A stretch of 64,000 nt of DNA from the NCBI RefSeq assembly GCF_007565055.1, contig NC_044558.1:128785235-128849234 (forward strand). The letters are read 5' to 3'. A program made the position numbers and the translations under genes. This DNA comes from Rhinopithecus roxellana (lineage: Eukaryota; Chordata; Mammalia; Primates; Cercopithecidae). Shown here in pieces: positions 1 through 11,871 of the stretch. The notes below the pieces were generated by a model. That model searched no databases. It was not told the DNA's origin and worked only from the letters and a program-made list of their open reading frames with translations. Within the stretch, counting starts at the first letter, position 1; every line of letters begins with the position of its first letter.

Positions 1-522
1 TTGCAGGCTCATAGACAAAAGGGACTTGCCTTGTCTCAGATAAGACTTTGAACTTGGACTTTTGAGTTAATGTTGAAATGAGTTAAGACTTTGGGGGACT
101 GTTGGAAGGGCACATTGTGTTTGAAATGTGAGGACATAAGGTTTGGGAGGGACCAGGGGCAGAATTATGTGATTTGGCTGTGTCTCCACCCAAATCTCAT
201 TTTGAATTATAGCTCCCATAATCCCCATGTGTCATGGATGGGACCCAGTGGGAGGTAATTGAATCATGGGGGCAGGTTTTTCCCATGCTCTTCTTATGAT
301 AGTGACATTTCACAGGATCTGATGGTTGTATAAAGGGCAGTTCCTTTGTACTTCTCTCTTGCCTGCCACCATGTAAGATGTCCTTTGCTCCTCCTTCTTC
401 TTCCACCATGATTGTGAGGCCTCCCCAGCCATGTGAAACTATGAGTCCATTAAACCTCTTTTTCTTTATAAATTGCCCCATCTCGGTTATTTCTTCATAG
501 CAGTATGAAAATGGACTAATAT
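1..522 (+). mobile_element. MaLR (MST/THE1-type) internal 3' end plus 3' LTR
   Basis: Positions 1-167 match the 3' end of the internal region of an MST-type MaLR element. Positions about 168-522 are the LTR, with 'GGGACCCAGTGGGAGG', 'ATTGAATCATGGGGGC', 'TTGCCTGCCACCATGTAAG' and the polyadenylation area 'CATTAAACCTCTTT', ending near GGACTAATA. It is an old, decayed endogenous element with no open gene; the rest lies before the window. Exact subfamily (MSTA/MSTB/THE1) cannot be fixed by eye. Confidence 0.85.
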
Positions 523-1469
523 CCCTAGCAATACAACACTTTAATAAATTTTAACTGTAATCATTAACTAAAATTCTAGGATATTGTGGCATTGACCAAA
601 GCATGAAGTGCTCAAAAATATTATGCCACTTCACTACTTTCATATATGGCCCTTTCTTGATTCTAAGACTTCTGGAAAAAAAAATAAGGAAATATGTAAG
701 CCCACAGGTCAAGATGTTTAGGAAATTCTAATGGCTGCAACTGGTAAAATGCTGCAAGTGTAGGATTTGTCTTCCAGAGTACATGCAAACATAGACCTAG
801 CCCCTTTTGTACCTCATCATTATAAATACCATAATACAGCAATCCAATGGATGCTTAAATGTGACTATTTTTAAGACATAATGTACTGAGCCTCTTCAAT
901 AGCTTTAAAATCTCACACATCTCTAGTACACGTTGCCCTGTCAATATATGTGAGTTTAGGAGCTGAATAACCTAAAATGGGTAATGTACTACTTTACAGC
1001 CAAATATGAGCTAGAGTCACTGTGACCAGTAATCTGAGGTAAATTGTTTTTTCATCTATAGTAGAGGAAAGCATCAAGATATCAATTTACTTGTCAAAAA
1101 TAGTTATAATTATTACAGGTACATTGTACTATATGTTTGCATCTGGAAATTTGCCTCTGTGAAACTTATGTTATTACCACCTACACGTTTTGCTTTCTCA
1201 CTTTTCTTATAAATATATATTTAAAACTTTATTTAGTCCATAGAAATACCCACAAATATGGCCAAAATGTTATGCAGATAAGACTTATTAACAAGTTAAG
1301 ATCCAGATGCTGATTAAGACTTATTAAGTCTTATTCAATGCAGATAAGATTTATTCACAAGCTAAGATCTTAAGTTAACAAATGATCAGTGTGCCAACTG
1401 GAAACCAGAAATTCAAAACACAGTCTAACCTCTGCACTCTTCCGTATCCATATGAAGAACTTATTTTTT

Positions 1470-1610
1470 CATGTAAATGGAACAAAATATATTATTGCAA
1501 AATCAAAGATTTTTTGACGTGACATTATAGTTCATAATGAACTTAGCTATTAGACAGCCCGACCACTAAGTCCCATCTAGCATGGATTTTAACACCAAGA
1601 TTTACAGCAT
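1470..1610. repeat. Diverged direct repeat, copy 1 (partner 2991-3125)
   Basis: Shares long matching blocks with 2991-3125, including 'GCTATTAGACAGCCC', 'TAGCATGGATTTTAACACC' and 'AAGATTTACAGCAT', over about 140 bp in the same orientation. Not recognised as a named repeat. Confidence 0.8.
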
Positions 1611-2990
1611 AAAGAGTAGGCACACACATACAAATCACCAATGGCATAAGTGCCACTAAGAAATGAAGAAAAAAATCGTGCACCCACAGAGATACAAGAA
1701 AGAAAATGAATAGGAAAAGTAAACTATCTCATTTCTTCTTCAAAATAAAATGCTTCCTGTGGGCTTTTTATTATATAATGCTATTATATTACTAATTATA
1801 GTATATACTTATATTATATTACTAATGTACTTTTATGTTAAAATTAAATTACTTTTAATGGCAAAAAGACATAATTACTTGTGCCCCAGCCTAATATTTA
1901 CATACTGTTTCTTCATTTTAAAATGCAAATACATGTACACTGTTACACTAGATTACCATGTTATATTCTTATAAAAATAGATGGGATCACAGACAGTTAC
2001 TATCAAAAATGTGTGATTTGTAAGACAAAAATGCTAGTGAACTATGTTCACATTACCAGCTATTTATTTCTAGAGTTTTATAGAAAACTTTAAATCACAG
2101 AAAGATATTTGTAGTGTCAGGAGGTGTCTGACCATACGGGCCAAACTTAAGTAAACGTATATAGTTTTGAGTTTCTAAATTACTGTTGCATACTTTATTT
2201 TACTCAAAAAACATTGTCATATGGACCTTAGACCATGTCTAATGTCCACAAAAAGGAAAAGAATGTAAACTTGTGAAAGATAGCCTTTTAAAAATCTGAA
2301 ATACAAATATATTTATAGTTAAAATGATGATAAGGTTTGTAAAACGCAGTGCAGGAGGTTGTGGAAGAATAAAGATACTATTTTCTTGTGCCCCAACTTC
2401 TAAATTCCCCCAACAACATTTCCCAGTCTACATTTTCCTAATTTTTTTTCCTGTCTTGCAAACATTTACATCATATATTGCACTTGGATGACATTTTGGA
2501 ACACCCAAGCTGCTACTATAACAATGGAATTGATACTAACTTTTAAATCCAAATAACAGAAATATTTCTGATGCTTTGATGATTGCCAAGGGGCCATCTT
2601 GGTAGATCTCTTAGGCTTCCTAGAATTGACTCAAACAGGAGATATCTAAATCTTCTTTTGTTGAATCCTAAAAAGATTAGATATCCACATAGCATATACA
2701 AAATGAGATAAATTATGTAAAGTCCCTCTTAGAGAGCCTGAAATGTTACAAATTTCAATAATTGGTAGCTCCTGCTGCTAGACAAATTAATTGAAAAGTT
2801 GTCAGCCTTCAGCTCCGTCTTGTCCTTGTTCTGCCGCTAAGTAGCAGTATTAAGTAACCCCTAAGCCATTTTTTATTTTCTGTCCCCATTTCAAAGGTAG
2901 GACACATCTTTGAACACTTATTTGTTTTGGCTGTCTTACAAGAAATAATGATTTCAAGAGATTTAAAATGTATAAATTTCTGAAATTTTC

Positions 2991-3125
2991 CATGTAAACG
3001 TAACAAAATATTACAGCAAAGTCAAAGATTTTTCTGACATTATAGTTCATACTGAATTTAGCTATTAGACAGCCCTACCAATGAGTCCCATTTAGCATGG
3101 ATTTTAACACCAAGATTTACAGCAT
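2991..3125. repeat. Diverged direct repeat, copy 2 (partner 1470-1610)
   Basis: Second copy, about 1.5 kb downstream, with scattered substitutions and small gaps. Divergence by eye is around 10-15%, so the duplication is not recent. Confidence 0.8.
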
Positions 3126-5160
3126 TATTATAAGTGATGAATTCTCCTTTAAAAATGTTCATTTATAGAGGACCCCAAATTTGATTCAAATGCTTTGACT
3201 GTCCTTATCAATTTCCATCTCATGGAGATGATGACATGCCTCTGAAACAAAATCTATTCCATGATTCATGAAGTTGTCTGTAAGTTAAATGGTAAAATAT
3301 ATATATAAGCTGAAAAACTAGTAACAGCATGCCAAAGTGAGGAGAGTTGCAGAAGGAAAAATTATAATCCTAGTGTCTTTCTGAGCATAAGGACAATATT
3401 TACCGAAAGAGGTGTGTTATTGAAAAATACTCGAAAGTTGTGATAATGCACTGTTGTACTCCCAAGCAATATTTACATTTGAAAAGGATAGTAGGCGCAG
3501 GTAACTTGAACAAATGGGATGTATATGGTGATATTAGAAAAGAGGCTAGTTCTTCCTCCACTGCCTATCAAATTCATTTCATAGGGCCAGTTTTGTTTTG
3601 TTTTGTTTTGTTTTTTTGTTTTCTTTAATTCCACTGACACTAACTGTAATCTCAAACAGGCTGCACTGCTTTCTGTTGACATTCAAAAGAAAAAAAAAAA
3701 GCCCTCTGGTCACTTTTAGTTCCCCCAAAAGGCGCAGTTCTGGATTAATATGTCTAGTTCACTTCGCACTTTATGTAAATCAAATCTCCTTCCCTCCCAC
3801 TATATCAGGTTCAAAGTCTACATTTGAGAAAGAGGGTCTAGGTTATTTCTCTATTTTTCATCCTAGTTTCTCTCCTTCTGCCTTCCTTTTTCTCCTACAA
3901 TTGAACAAAGCTGTTCTATCTCCTCTAGAGTTGAAACTTAAAGGGGAAGAGTTAATGAAGGAAGAAATGTCTTCCTTGATTCCTTTGCCCAGGGCAGTAT
4001 CTAAAACTGACTCTTTCTCTTAAGACCACTTTCTTGAATTCTTTGGAGATCCCACCCCTCATTCATGGTCTGACACCTGCAGTATCTTTGGCAGGGTAAA
4101 TGCATCTCCTCTGACTAATCACATCCAATTTCTCCCTGCAGCTTTAGATATTCAACATACACTTTTAGCCTCTTTCTACTAAACTCTCATCACCATTCCA
4201 TATGATCCAATCATTCTAAATATAAGACAGCCCCAAACTAGCTCTGGGTAACCCACCGCTGGCTGGCGTCAAGTTCTTTTTTAGATGTGGCCTTCTCTTC
4301 CATTCACCTCCTGGCAGGTGGACCCAGCCACAGCCTTTTGCCTTTTAGACTTCTTAAATTTCTTAAATATAAATTGGACACCAGTCCCCTGTGTCTCCCA
4401 AACTGCAGAGGACAAATATAAAGCACTCTGAGCAAACTTAAAGTTATGCTCCCTAGGCTTTAAATCAGAAGAAAGAATAGCTTACCTTTCCCTAACAGAA
4501 GTGAAAGTGGGACTCACAGTACAACTCTCTCTACAGAAACGACTTTTATCTTTATCTCTACCCTTTGATCTCTAGTGCACCTCTCAATCTGCACAACCTG
4601 TTACACATGCTGACAATGAGAGTTTTCACAAACCCTGTTCTTGTATATTTTACAACTTTATTTTACAAGTTCCCTAGGTGGTCCAAAACAGGTTCTCCAA
4701 ACCAAGGTATATGAATATTTAGAATGCATAAAATTTTCCAAGGGGTACATGAACATGAATAGTTTTAAGAGAAGTCACTTTCAATTCTTCATTTTCCATG
4801 TAGATCCTTTTGAAAAGCCAACCTCTCTGAAAATGTATCTTAAGTTTAGTCATCATGCTAGTCCTTCTTTCCCAACCCTTGGCTTCTGCATAATTTCCTT
4901 TTCAAATGTTACAAAAGGAAGGACTTATCTCTCACCTATTCTAAATCTTACTGTGGCATATTTCATTCTCCTCTCCTATAATCAAATAATTCATGCCTCC
5001 TGGGGTAGAATCACAAGAGACCATATTTCTCTAAGTCTCCTGTTTAGCACTGGCCAAATACCTTACGTTTTGTAGTTAATTTTCCAACAGAAGATTTCAT
5101 TGTACACTTCAAATCAGAATATATATATATGCAGATAAAGATCAAGATCACATAATGAGA

Positions 5161-5233
5161 ACAGAACTGATAATAAACCCTCTATCAATCTAGCAATAAG
5201 TAGAACACAGACGTGGTTCACACTGCACAGTGA
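5161..5233. repeat. Direct repeat, copy 1 (partner 5937-6010)
   Basis: 'ACAGAACTGATAATAAACC' and 'TCTAGCAATAAG' through 'TGCACAGTGA' recur at 5937-6010 with a few substitutions. No named repeat family is recognised. Confidence 0.8.
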
Positions 5234-5936
5234 TTTTCATTGCTTCCCCAAAAGCAATCTAGGTAACAATGCATTAAACCTTAGAAAACCAGTTTCCTTT
5301 ATTTAAGATTAATTACTCCTGTTCAGAGAATGATAAACTCTGATTCTACTAGATTCATAATAGAAACATAACCATTTGCAATTGTGAAAGAAATTCTAAT
5401 CAATATAGATATAAAATTCTCAAAAATATTTATTTCTGTTGCTCTGTCAAGATTTTTGAAGCTGCTTAGAGACCAGCCAGATTAAAAATTTTTAATTTGG
5501 CAAAGATAAATAAATCTTTGCTCAGCTTATCAAAGAAAGTTCTGCAGTAGACAATGTCCAATTTAATTTTTTTCGGCTGATATAATCTATGTATAGCTTC
5601 AAAAACAAGGTAACTATAAGAGATAAACAGATACAGTTAGTAATCCTTTTTTCAATCTAGATAAAATTGTAAGGTATATTTCTCAGAAATCAGCAAAATG
5701 AAAGATTCTAGTAACTAAAGTATTTTTCTGTAAAAATTTTGAATGTTTTCAACAAACTTGAAAGAAAACCAGTGTATCAATTGACAGTAATTTTTGATAT
5801 TGCAATACAGTTTGAATTTTGACATATAACTATAGAGGGTTCAAATAACCAAGTGACATTACTATAGTAAAATGCCTTCCCTCAACAACATCTTCATGTA
5901 AACATATTTCCTAGTGCTTACCTCTATAAAATAATA

Positions 5937-6010
5937 ACAGAACTGATAATAAACCTTGTATCGATCTAGCAATAAGCAGAGCACAGCCATGGTTCAACAT
6001 TGCACAGTGA
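5937..6010. repeat. Direct repeat, copy 2 (partner 5161-5233)
   Basis: Second copy of the roughly 74-bp unit, 776 bp downstream in the same orientation. Confidence 0.8.
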
Positions 6011-6202
6011 CCTTCGTAGAGAAAATATAAATCTAGGGTGTCTGTAAGTGAAAACCCCCTTTCCACATTAGGTGCTCATAGATTTCAAGAAAGAAACATG
6101 GGCCCATGCACAAGACAGTGCTTCAAAAGACAGTGTCTATGTACATCTTTCTTCCCATTCTGGTCAGCTTGCCTTAGTGGCTCAGCAACAGTATAAAATG
6201 TT

Positions 6203-6538
6203 GGGCCAGTACAGTGGTCTGTAATCCCAGCACTTTGGGAGGCCAAGGTGGGCAGATTATTTAAGTCCAGAAGTTTGAGGCCAGCCTTGGCAACATGATG
6301 ACACCCCATCTTTACACACACACACACACACAAATTAGCCAGAAGTCGTGGTGCATGTCTGTAGTCCCAGCTACTAGGGAGGCTGACATGGGAGGATCTC
6401 TTTAGCTCAGGAGGTAGAGGCTGCAGTGAGCTGTGATCATACCACCACACTCCAACCTGAGTGACAGAGTGAGACTCTGTCTCAGAAATAACACACACAC
6501 ACACACACAACAAAAAGAAAAAAAAAAACACAAGAAAA
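6203..6538 (+). mobile_element. Old Alu (AluJ-like) with CA-repeat linker and tail
   Basis: Both arms are recognisable ('GTAATCCCAGCACTTTGGGAGG', shortened here, and 'CTGCAGTGAGCTGTGATCAT'). The middle A-rich linker (6314-6332) and the 3' tail (6491-6508) have both become (CA)n. Confidence 0.9.
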
Positions 6539-7842
6539 AGAAATGTGCAGGGAGACATACTGCAGTTAGAGCAAGCTATTCCTGAACAAGGTGATATGGC
6601 CACCTCTACAAAATTAGCTGTGCACAGAGAAGAAAAAGTGCTTAGAATGCTGGTCCTGGGGAATAGTAAATTAACCCAGCAAGAGGCTTGCATAACATTT
6701 TTTTTTATATATTTAGATATTTTTCAACACCTGGGAGTGGGTGGTACACTCAAGCCACTAATACCAATGGCTAAAAAGCTTAATTCACATAAAATAACAG
6801 ATCCTTCCACTGGTATTTTGCTAACAATTGCTTACCATCTTGTCAGGAAGATGATGATGATAGTAACATAGCAGGCACTTAACAAAGCACCATAAGTGTG
6901 CTGTGAAATAACCAAGCTAGTCTCATGAAAATCAGGAACAAATAAAGGTTGCCAGCTAATATCATTATTATTCATCACTGTTTTGATATTTTTTGCATTA
7001 GCTAATACAAGCAAATGAGAAAATGAAATTAATACATAAATATTGTAAATTTAAAAACAAAATATATTTAATTAAGAAAATTACTAATACTTGCAAAACA
7101 CAAAAAAAGTTCCTATATTGTAATTAATAAAAGAATTTCATACAGAAACATGATACAAAATATATAAAACCAAAGGCTTTTCTTTATACTGGCAGTATAA
7201 TACAAAAATTAAAATAAAAATGAAATAGCATTCACAATAACAATCGAACCATAAAGTACCACAGAAAACTTTAACAAAAATGTGCAACTGTATGAAGAAG
7301 AATACAAAATTTTATATTGAAGTTCATCTTGCATGAATTAAGAAAAACTATCATGCTTACTGGACCAAAGAAAACCCATAATATTATTAAAACCTTTACC
7401 TTTCCTAAATAAATATAAATATATTATGCAATTTTAATCATAATTTTATTGAGATACTAATTTTTATTTGAATTTTCCTTTATAATTTTAAATTATTTTT
7501 AATTTTAATTATTTTTTATTTTGTTTATTTCTACTTTTTAGTTTGACTTTAAATTTTACAAGGAAGAATGAATATGTAAGATTTGCCTAAAAATATTGAA
7601 AAAGATGGTAGGTACCTGACATAGGAGATACTAAAGCCTTCTGTGATATTAATTTGATTAAAATACCATGTTATGACCACAAAAATGTACAAGTTACTGT
7701 ACAAAACTGAGTTTATAACTACAACCAATATAAATATAAATGAAAATGTGTTATATGATAAATACTTCAGCAGAAATATACGTATGCATAATAAATACAT
7801 AATAGCTCAGCAGAGAAACTATAGCTTATTTAATAAATGATT
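6539..7842. other. AT-rich intergenic DNA, no gene seen
   Basis: No coding frame, RNA gene or clear repeat was recognised. The stretch 7380-7560 is extremely AT-rich with poly(T/A) runs. Confidence 0.5.
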
Positions 7843-8164
7843 GTATTTCATTTTATTTTATTATTATTATTATTATTTTTGAGACAGAATCTCACTCTGT
7901 CGCCCAGGCTGGAGTGCAGTGGCCGGATCTCAGCACACTGCAAGCTCCGCCTCCCGGGTTTACGCCATTCTCCTACCTCAGCCTCCCGAGTAGCTGGGAC
8001 TACAGGCACCCGCCACCACGCCTGGCTAGTTTTTTGTATTTTTTTTAAGTAGAGACGGGGTTTCACTGTGTAGCCAGGATGGTCTCGATCTCCTGACCTC
8101 GTGATCCGCCCGTCTCGGCCTCCCAAAGTGCTGGGATTACAGGCTTGAGCCACCGCGCCCGGCC
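7843..8164 (-). mobile_element. Young AluY of the Old World monkey (YRa-like) type
   Basis: A near-consensus Alu in reverse, with a (TTA)n-type tail and the ends 'GGCCGGATCTCAGC' and 'CTTGAGCCACCGCGCCCGG'. It is flanked by the exact 11-bp duplication AATAAATGATT (7832-7842 and 8165-8175). Confidence 0.95.
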
Positions 8165-8175
8165 AATAAATGATT

Positions 8176-10435
8176 TTATAATTATAATTAGATCTTCATT
8201 CAGCAAGAAAAGAGTGGTATTCCTGCATAATGCCATGTTTAAAGATGAAAAAGAGCAATGGATTAGGGATTTTAATGTTAAAATAAAATGTAAAAAACTG
8301 TGAAAAATAAGAGTAATGTTAGGTTAAAGAAAAACTTTTTTTAAAAAGACAAAAAAAATAAGAAAATATAATGGAAAAAAATTAGAGTCTACTTCTTTAA
8401 TAGTACAAATTTACACAAAGGGAAAAAATACCATAAATAAGTTTTTTCAAAAAATAGAGAACATGTTTGAAATGTATATGAGAGGTAAGCTTTATAACTC
8501 TAATGTAAAATAGAGAACTTCTACAAATTGAAAAGAAAAAGCAAACGTGGGTAAAATGTATGAACTGGGGTTTATAAAAGAGGAAAATGGCAAATAGACA
8601 AAAATTATTATAACCTTTTTATAAAAGATGCTAAATCTCACTGGTATCCAAGGAAATGTGATTGAAAAGTAGCACAATACCCTCATTTTTGCATATAGTA
8701 AATTAAAAAAATTTTTTGAAAGATTTATCACATACAATGGAATGGGGTGGAGAAGTGATGGGATTGTATATTGCAGTACACGATGTTTCTTCGTTCCACT
8801 TTTGGAAATTCATTCTGCAGAAATAGATATTCTTATCTAAGGGTTTATGGACTAACCATGATTTAGATATACATGCTGACCTAGAGGGATGTCCATAGTT
8901 CATAAATGATTACAGCAACAAGTCAAGATATGTATGTAATGATGATCCTATATTTGTGAGTAAAAGTTGTAGGGGAGCATATGTGTATAATTACATACAT
9001 CATGTATGTTTTACATGAGCATAGAAAGAAATGTAAAAAGATATGTGCAAAATTGTTTTTTTATATACTCCTCTGTTACTTGGCTTTGAAAAAATAATGT
9101 TCTCATTTTTGAACTTTAATAGAAAACTAAAAAAAAATGTGTATATGTGAGTGTTAAGTGTGTAGCTATGTACGTTATAGACAACTAATGTTCTAAGATT
9201 TCTAGAGAGAGAGAGACATGTGAAGAACACGGGGCTTGATCAGAATTGGAACAATGGTTGTGGAAGAAATGGATAAACAAAAAGGGACTTTCCAGGCCAA
9301 TGACAAGACAGGAGAAAAACAACATTATCCAGAATCATTTAGACATACTTCTAATGCTCCAAGCCACTTGTAACTACATATTTAAAAACTCAAAATGTAA
9401 ACCTGTATCTGTGCATGCATAAACAAACAATATTATTATTACTGCACAAAACGAATCCTGCATTAAACAGAATTGTCATTGCTATAGGAATGTATAAACA
9501 AAATAATTAGAAAACCCAAAGAATCTTATAAGTAAGCATTAAATCTCCTTACATTTTTCCAAGTAAAAATGACTGAATTGCAACCCATTAAACTTCATTT
9601 AACCCAAATAAATGAAGGACTTTTACCTTAGCATTCACCAACATCACCATTCATTGTTGCTTCCATACTGTAAGATCATCGGATTTTTTAAAAATTACAT
9701 ATTGAGTAGCCAGTATGAATAAAGCACCTCAACCGTGTAAGCTGGAGCTTCTTGTTCATCAGAGAAGCAGAGTTGTAAATAAAAGGATCTTTGTTTACGT
9801 AAGTTTTAATCCTTTAGTTAAGTTTCTTTGGCTCTGATGGTTGCATAAAACAGGTTATAATCTTGGAAACAGGTTCTAAGATTACTGTACTCACTTGGAA
9901 CCAGAGGCTCCTCCTTGCTTTTTTGTTTTCTTTTTTTTTTTTTTTTTTTTTTTGGTTGCTGTTTTTTTAAACAGTTCACTCTTATGTGGCCTTGGCTCCA
10001 ATATCCTGTTGAAAAACCTCAGTTAATGGCACTAAACTTTGCTGAGCGTCAATTTTCTCAGATTCTTTTGTGATTAAGGTGACTTTAACAAGTCTCTTAT
10101 AAATCAAAGACAACATGTTAATTTACTCATTGAGTCAATTGATACACATATATTTGAGCATGAGTTCAATTTTCATTGTAGCTGGATATCCAAGAAAAAA
10201 TGACACCAAAACGGGAATGAGCTTGAAAACAGAGTTGATGTAGACAAATATATTAATTTCTATGGGATGCCACTGACATTTTTGAACAGTAGACTGAGAT
10301 GCAAAAACCAGTGTCTACAGATTATTCTATCAGTAACTTTCTAGCTGGATGGGATAAGTAAAAGATTAGGGGCTATGTAAAGTAATTAGGTGGTCATATC
10401 CAGGTGTAATTTGTAATGGAGTGGATAAAATACTG
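8176..10435. other. Intergenic DNA, no gene seen
   Basis: AT-rich unique-looking sequence. It holds a poly(T) run at about 9928-9953 and no frame or RNA structure I can assign. Confidence 0.5.
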
Positions 10436-10455
10436 GGATTGATTTTTTTTAATTT

Positions 10456-11871
10456 TATGGGGAAAAGAAAGAGAGATCAGACTCCTACTGTGTCTATATA
10501 GAAAGAAGTAGACATAAGAAACTCCATTTTGTTCTGTATTTGAGTTGCTGTTAATCTGTGACCCTACTCCCAACCCTGTCCTTGCAAGAGACATGTGCTG
10601 TGGTGACTCAAGGTTTAACGGATTTAGGACTGTGCAGGGTGTGCTTTGTTAAACAAGTGCCTGAAGGCAGCATGTTTGTTAAAAGTCATTACCATTCTCT
10701 TAATCTCAGGTACCCCGGGACATATACACTGTGGAAGGTCGCAGGGACCTCTGCCTAAGAAAGCTAGGTATTGTCCAAGGTTTCTCCCCATGTGATAGTC
10801 TGAGATATGGCCTCACAGGAAGGGAAAGACCTGATCGTCCCCCAGCCTGACACTTGTGAAGGGTTTGTGCTGAGGAGGATTAGTATAAGAGGAAAGAAGG
10901 CCTCCTGGTATAGCAGGACGAGCCACACACAAAACTCCTCAGACACCGAAATAAAGAAGGAAGGGGTTTATTCAGCTGGGGCGTCGGCAAGACTTCTGTC
11001 TCAAGAGCCAAGCTCTCCCAGTAAGCAATTTCTTTCCCTTTTAAGGACTCACAACTTTAGGGGTGCATGTGAGAAGGTCGTGATTGATTGAGCAAGCAGG
11101 GGGTACGTGACTGGGGGCTGTGTGCACCAGTAATTAGACCGGAACAAAATAAGATAGGGATTTCTATATAGTGCATTTCTATACAATGTCTGTAATCTAT
11201 AGATAACAGAACCAATTAGGTCAGGGGTGGATCTTTAACTACCAGGCCAGGGTTCGGTGCCGGGCTGTCTGCCTGTGGATTTCATTTCTACCTTTTAGTT
11301 TTTACTTCTTCTTTCTTTGGAGGCAGAAACTGGGCATAAGACAATATGAGGGGTGGTCTCCTCCCTTGCTGGCGGTTGAGATAGAGAAAGACATCTGTCT
11401 CCTGCCCATCCCTGGGCAATTGAACATCTCGGTATAAAACCCGATTGTATGTTCTATTTACTGAGATAGGAGAAACCCGCCTTAAGGCTGAAGGTGGGCC
11501 CTGCTGGTGGCAATGCTGCTCTTTAAGGACTAAAAAGGTTTATGAAGACGTTTGCATATGCATATCAAGGCACAGCACTTTTCCTTAAACTCATTCATAT
11601 CACAGAGATCTTTGTTCATATGTCTTTCTGCTGACCTTCTCCCTACTATGATCCCATTGTCCTGCCACTTCCCCTTTTCTGAGATGGTAAAGATAATGAT
11701 CAATAAATACTGAGGGAACCAGTGCTGGCGTGGGTCTTCTGTATGCGGAGCACTGGTCCCCTGGGCCCACTTTTTCTTTCTCTATACTTTGTGTCTCATT
11801 TCTTTTCCCAAGTCTCTTGTTCCACCTAAGGAGAGACGCCCACAGGTGTGGAGGGACAGTCCACCCCTTCA
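10456..11871 (+). mobile_element. Solo LTR of HERV-K (HML-2/LTR5-like) type, itself interrupted
   Basis: Blocks such as 'AGAAAGAAGTAGACATAAGA', 'CTCCATTTTGTTCTG', 'GTATAAAACCCGATTGTATG' and the end 'CCCACAGGTGTGGAGGG' are those of HML-2 LTRs. The 6-bp duplication TAATTT flanks it (10450-10455, 11872-11877), as expected for this class. It carries a TATA-like TATAAAA and 'GATCAATAAATAC' as polyadenylation signal. No viral genes are present. The length is about 450 bp above the usual 970 bp because of an insertion at about 10910-11357. Confidence 0.9.
10910..11357 (-). mobile_element. Antisense class I (ERV1-like) solo LTR nested in the HML-2-type LTR
   Basis: The block breaks HML-2 LTR similarity and reads as an LTR on the minus strand: 'TTGCTCAATCAATCACGACC', then 'AATAAACCCCTTCCTTC' as the polyadenylation area and 'GGCTCGTCCTGCTATACCA' at the end. 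A 4-5 bp CCTCC-like repeat flanks it, fitting class I integration. The family name is not certain. Confidence 0.75.

Larger units (their letters stand above)
523..6195. other. Intergenic stretch without recognised genes
   Basis: AT-rich sequence with no conserved reading frame. It contains three local duplications described separately (1274-1373, the pair 1470-1610/2991-3125 and the pair 5161-5233/5937-6010), a (TTTTG)n tract at about 3594-3615 and an (AT)n tract near 5120. Frames of up to 144 codons at 3598-4023 and 4641-5075 have no recognisable domains. Confidence 0.6.

Noticed and set aside
3598..4023. 141-codon plus-strand frame
   Set aside because: Starts inside a TTTTG repeat, low-complexity start, no domain, no splice or promoter context.
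6085..6693. 202-codon minus-strand frame
   Set aside because: It reads through the AluJ copy and its CA repeats; Alu-derived peptide, not a gene.
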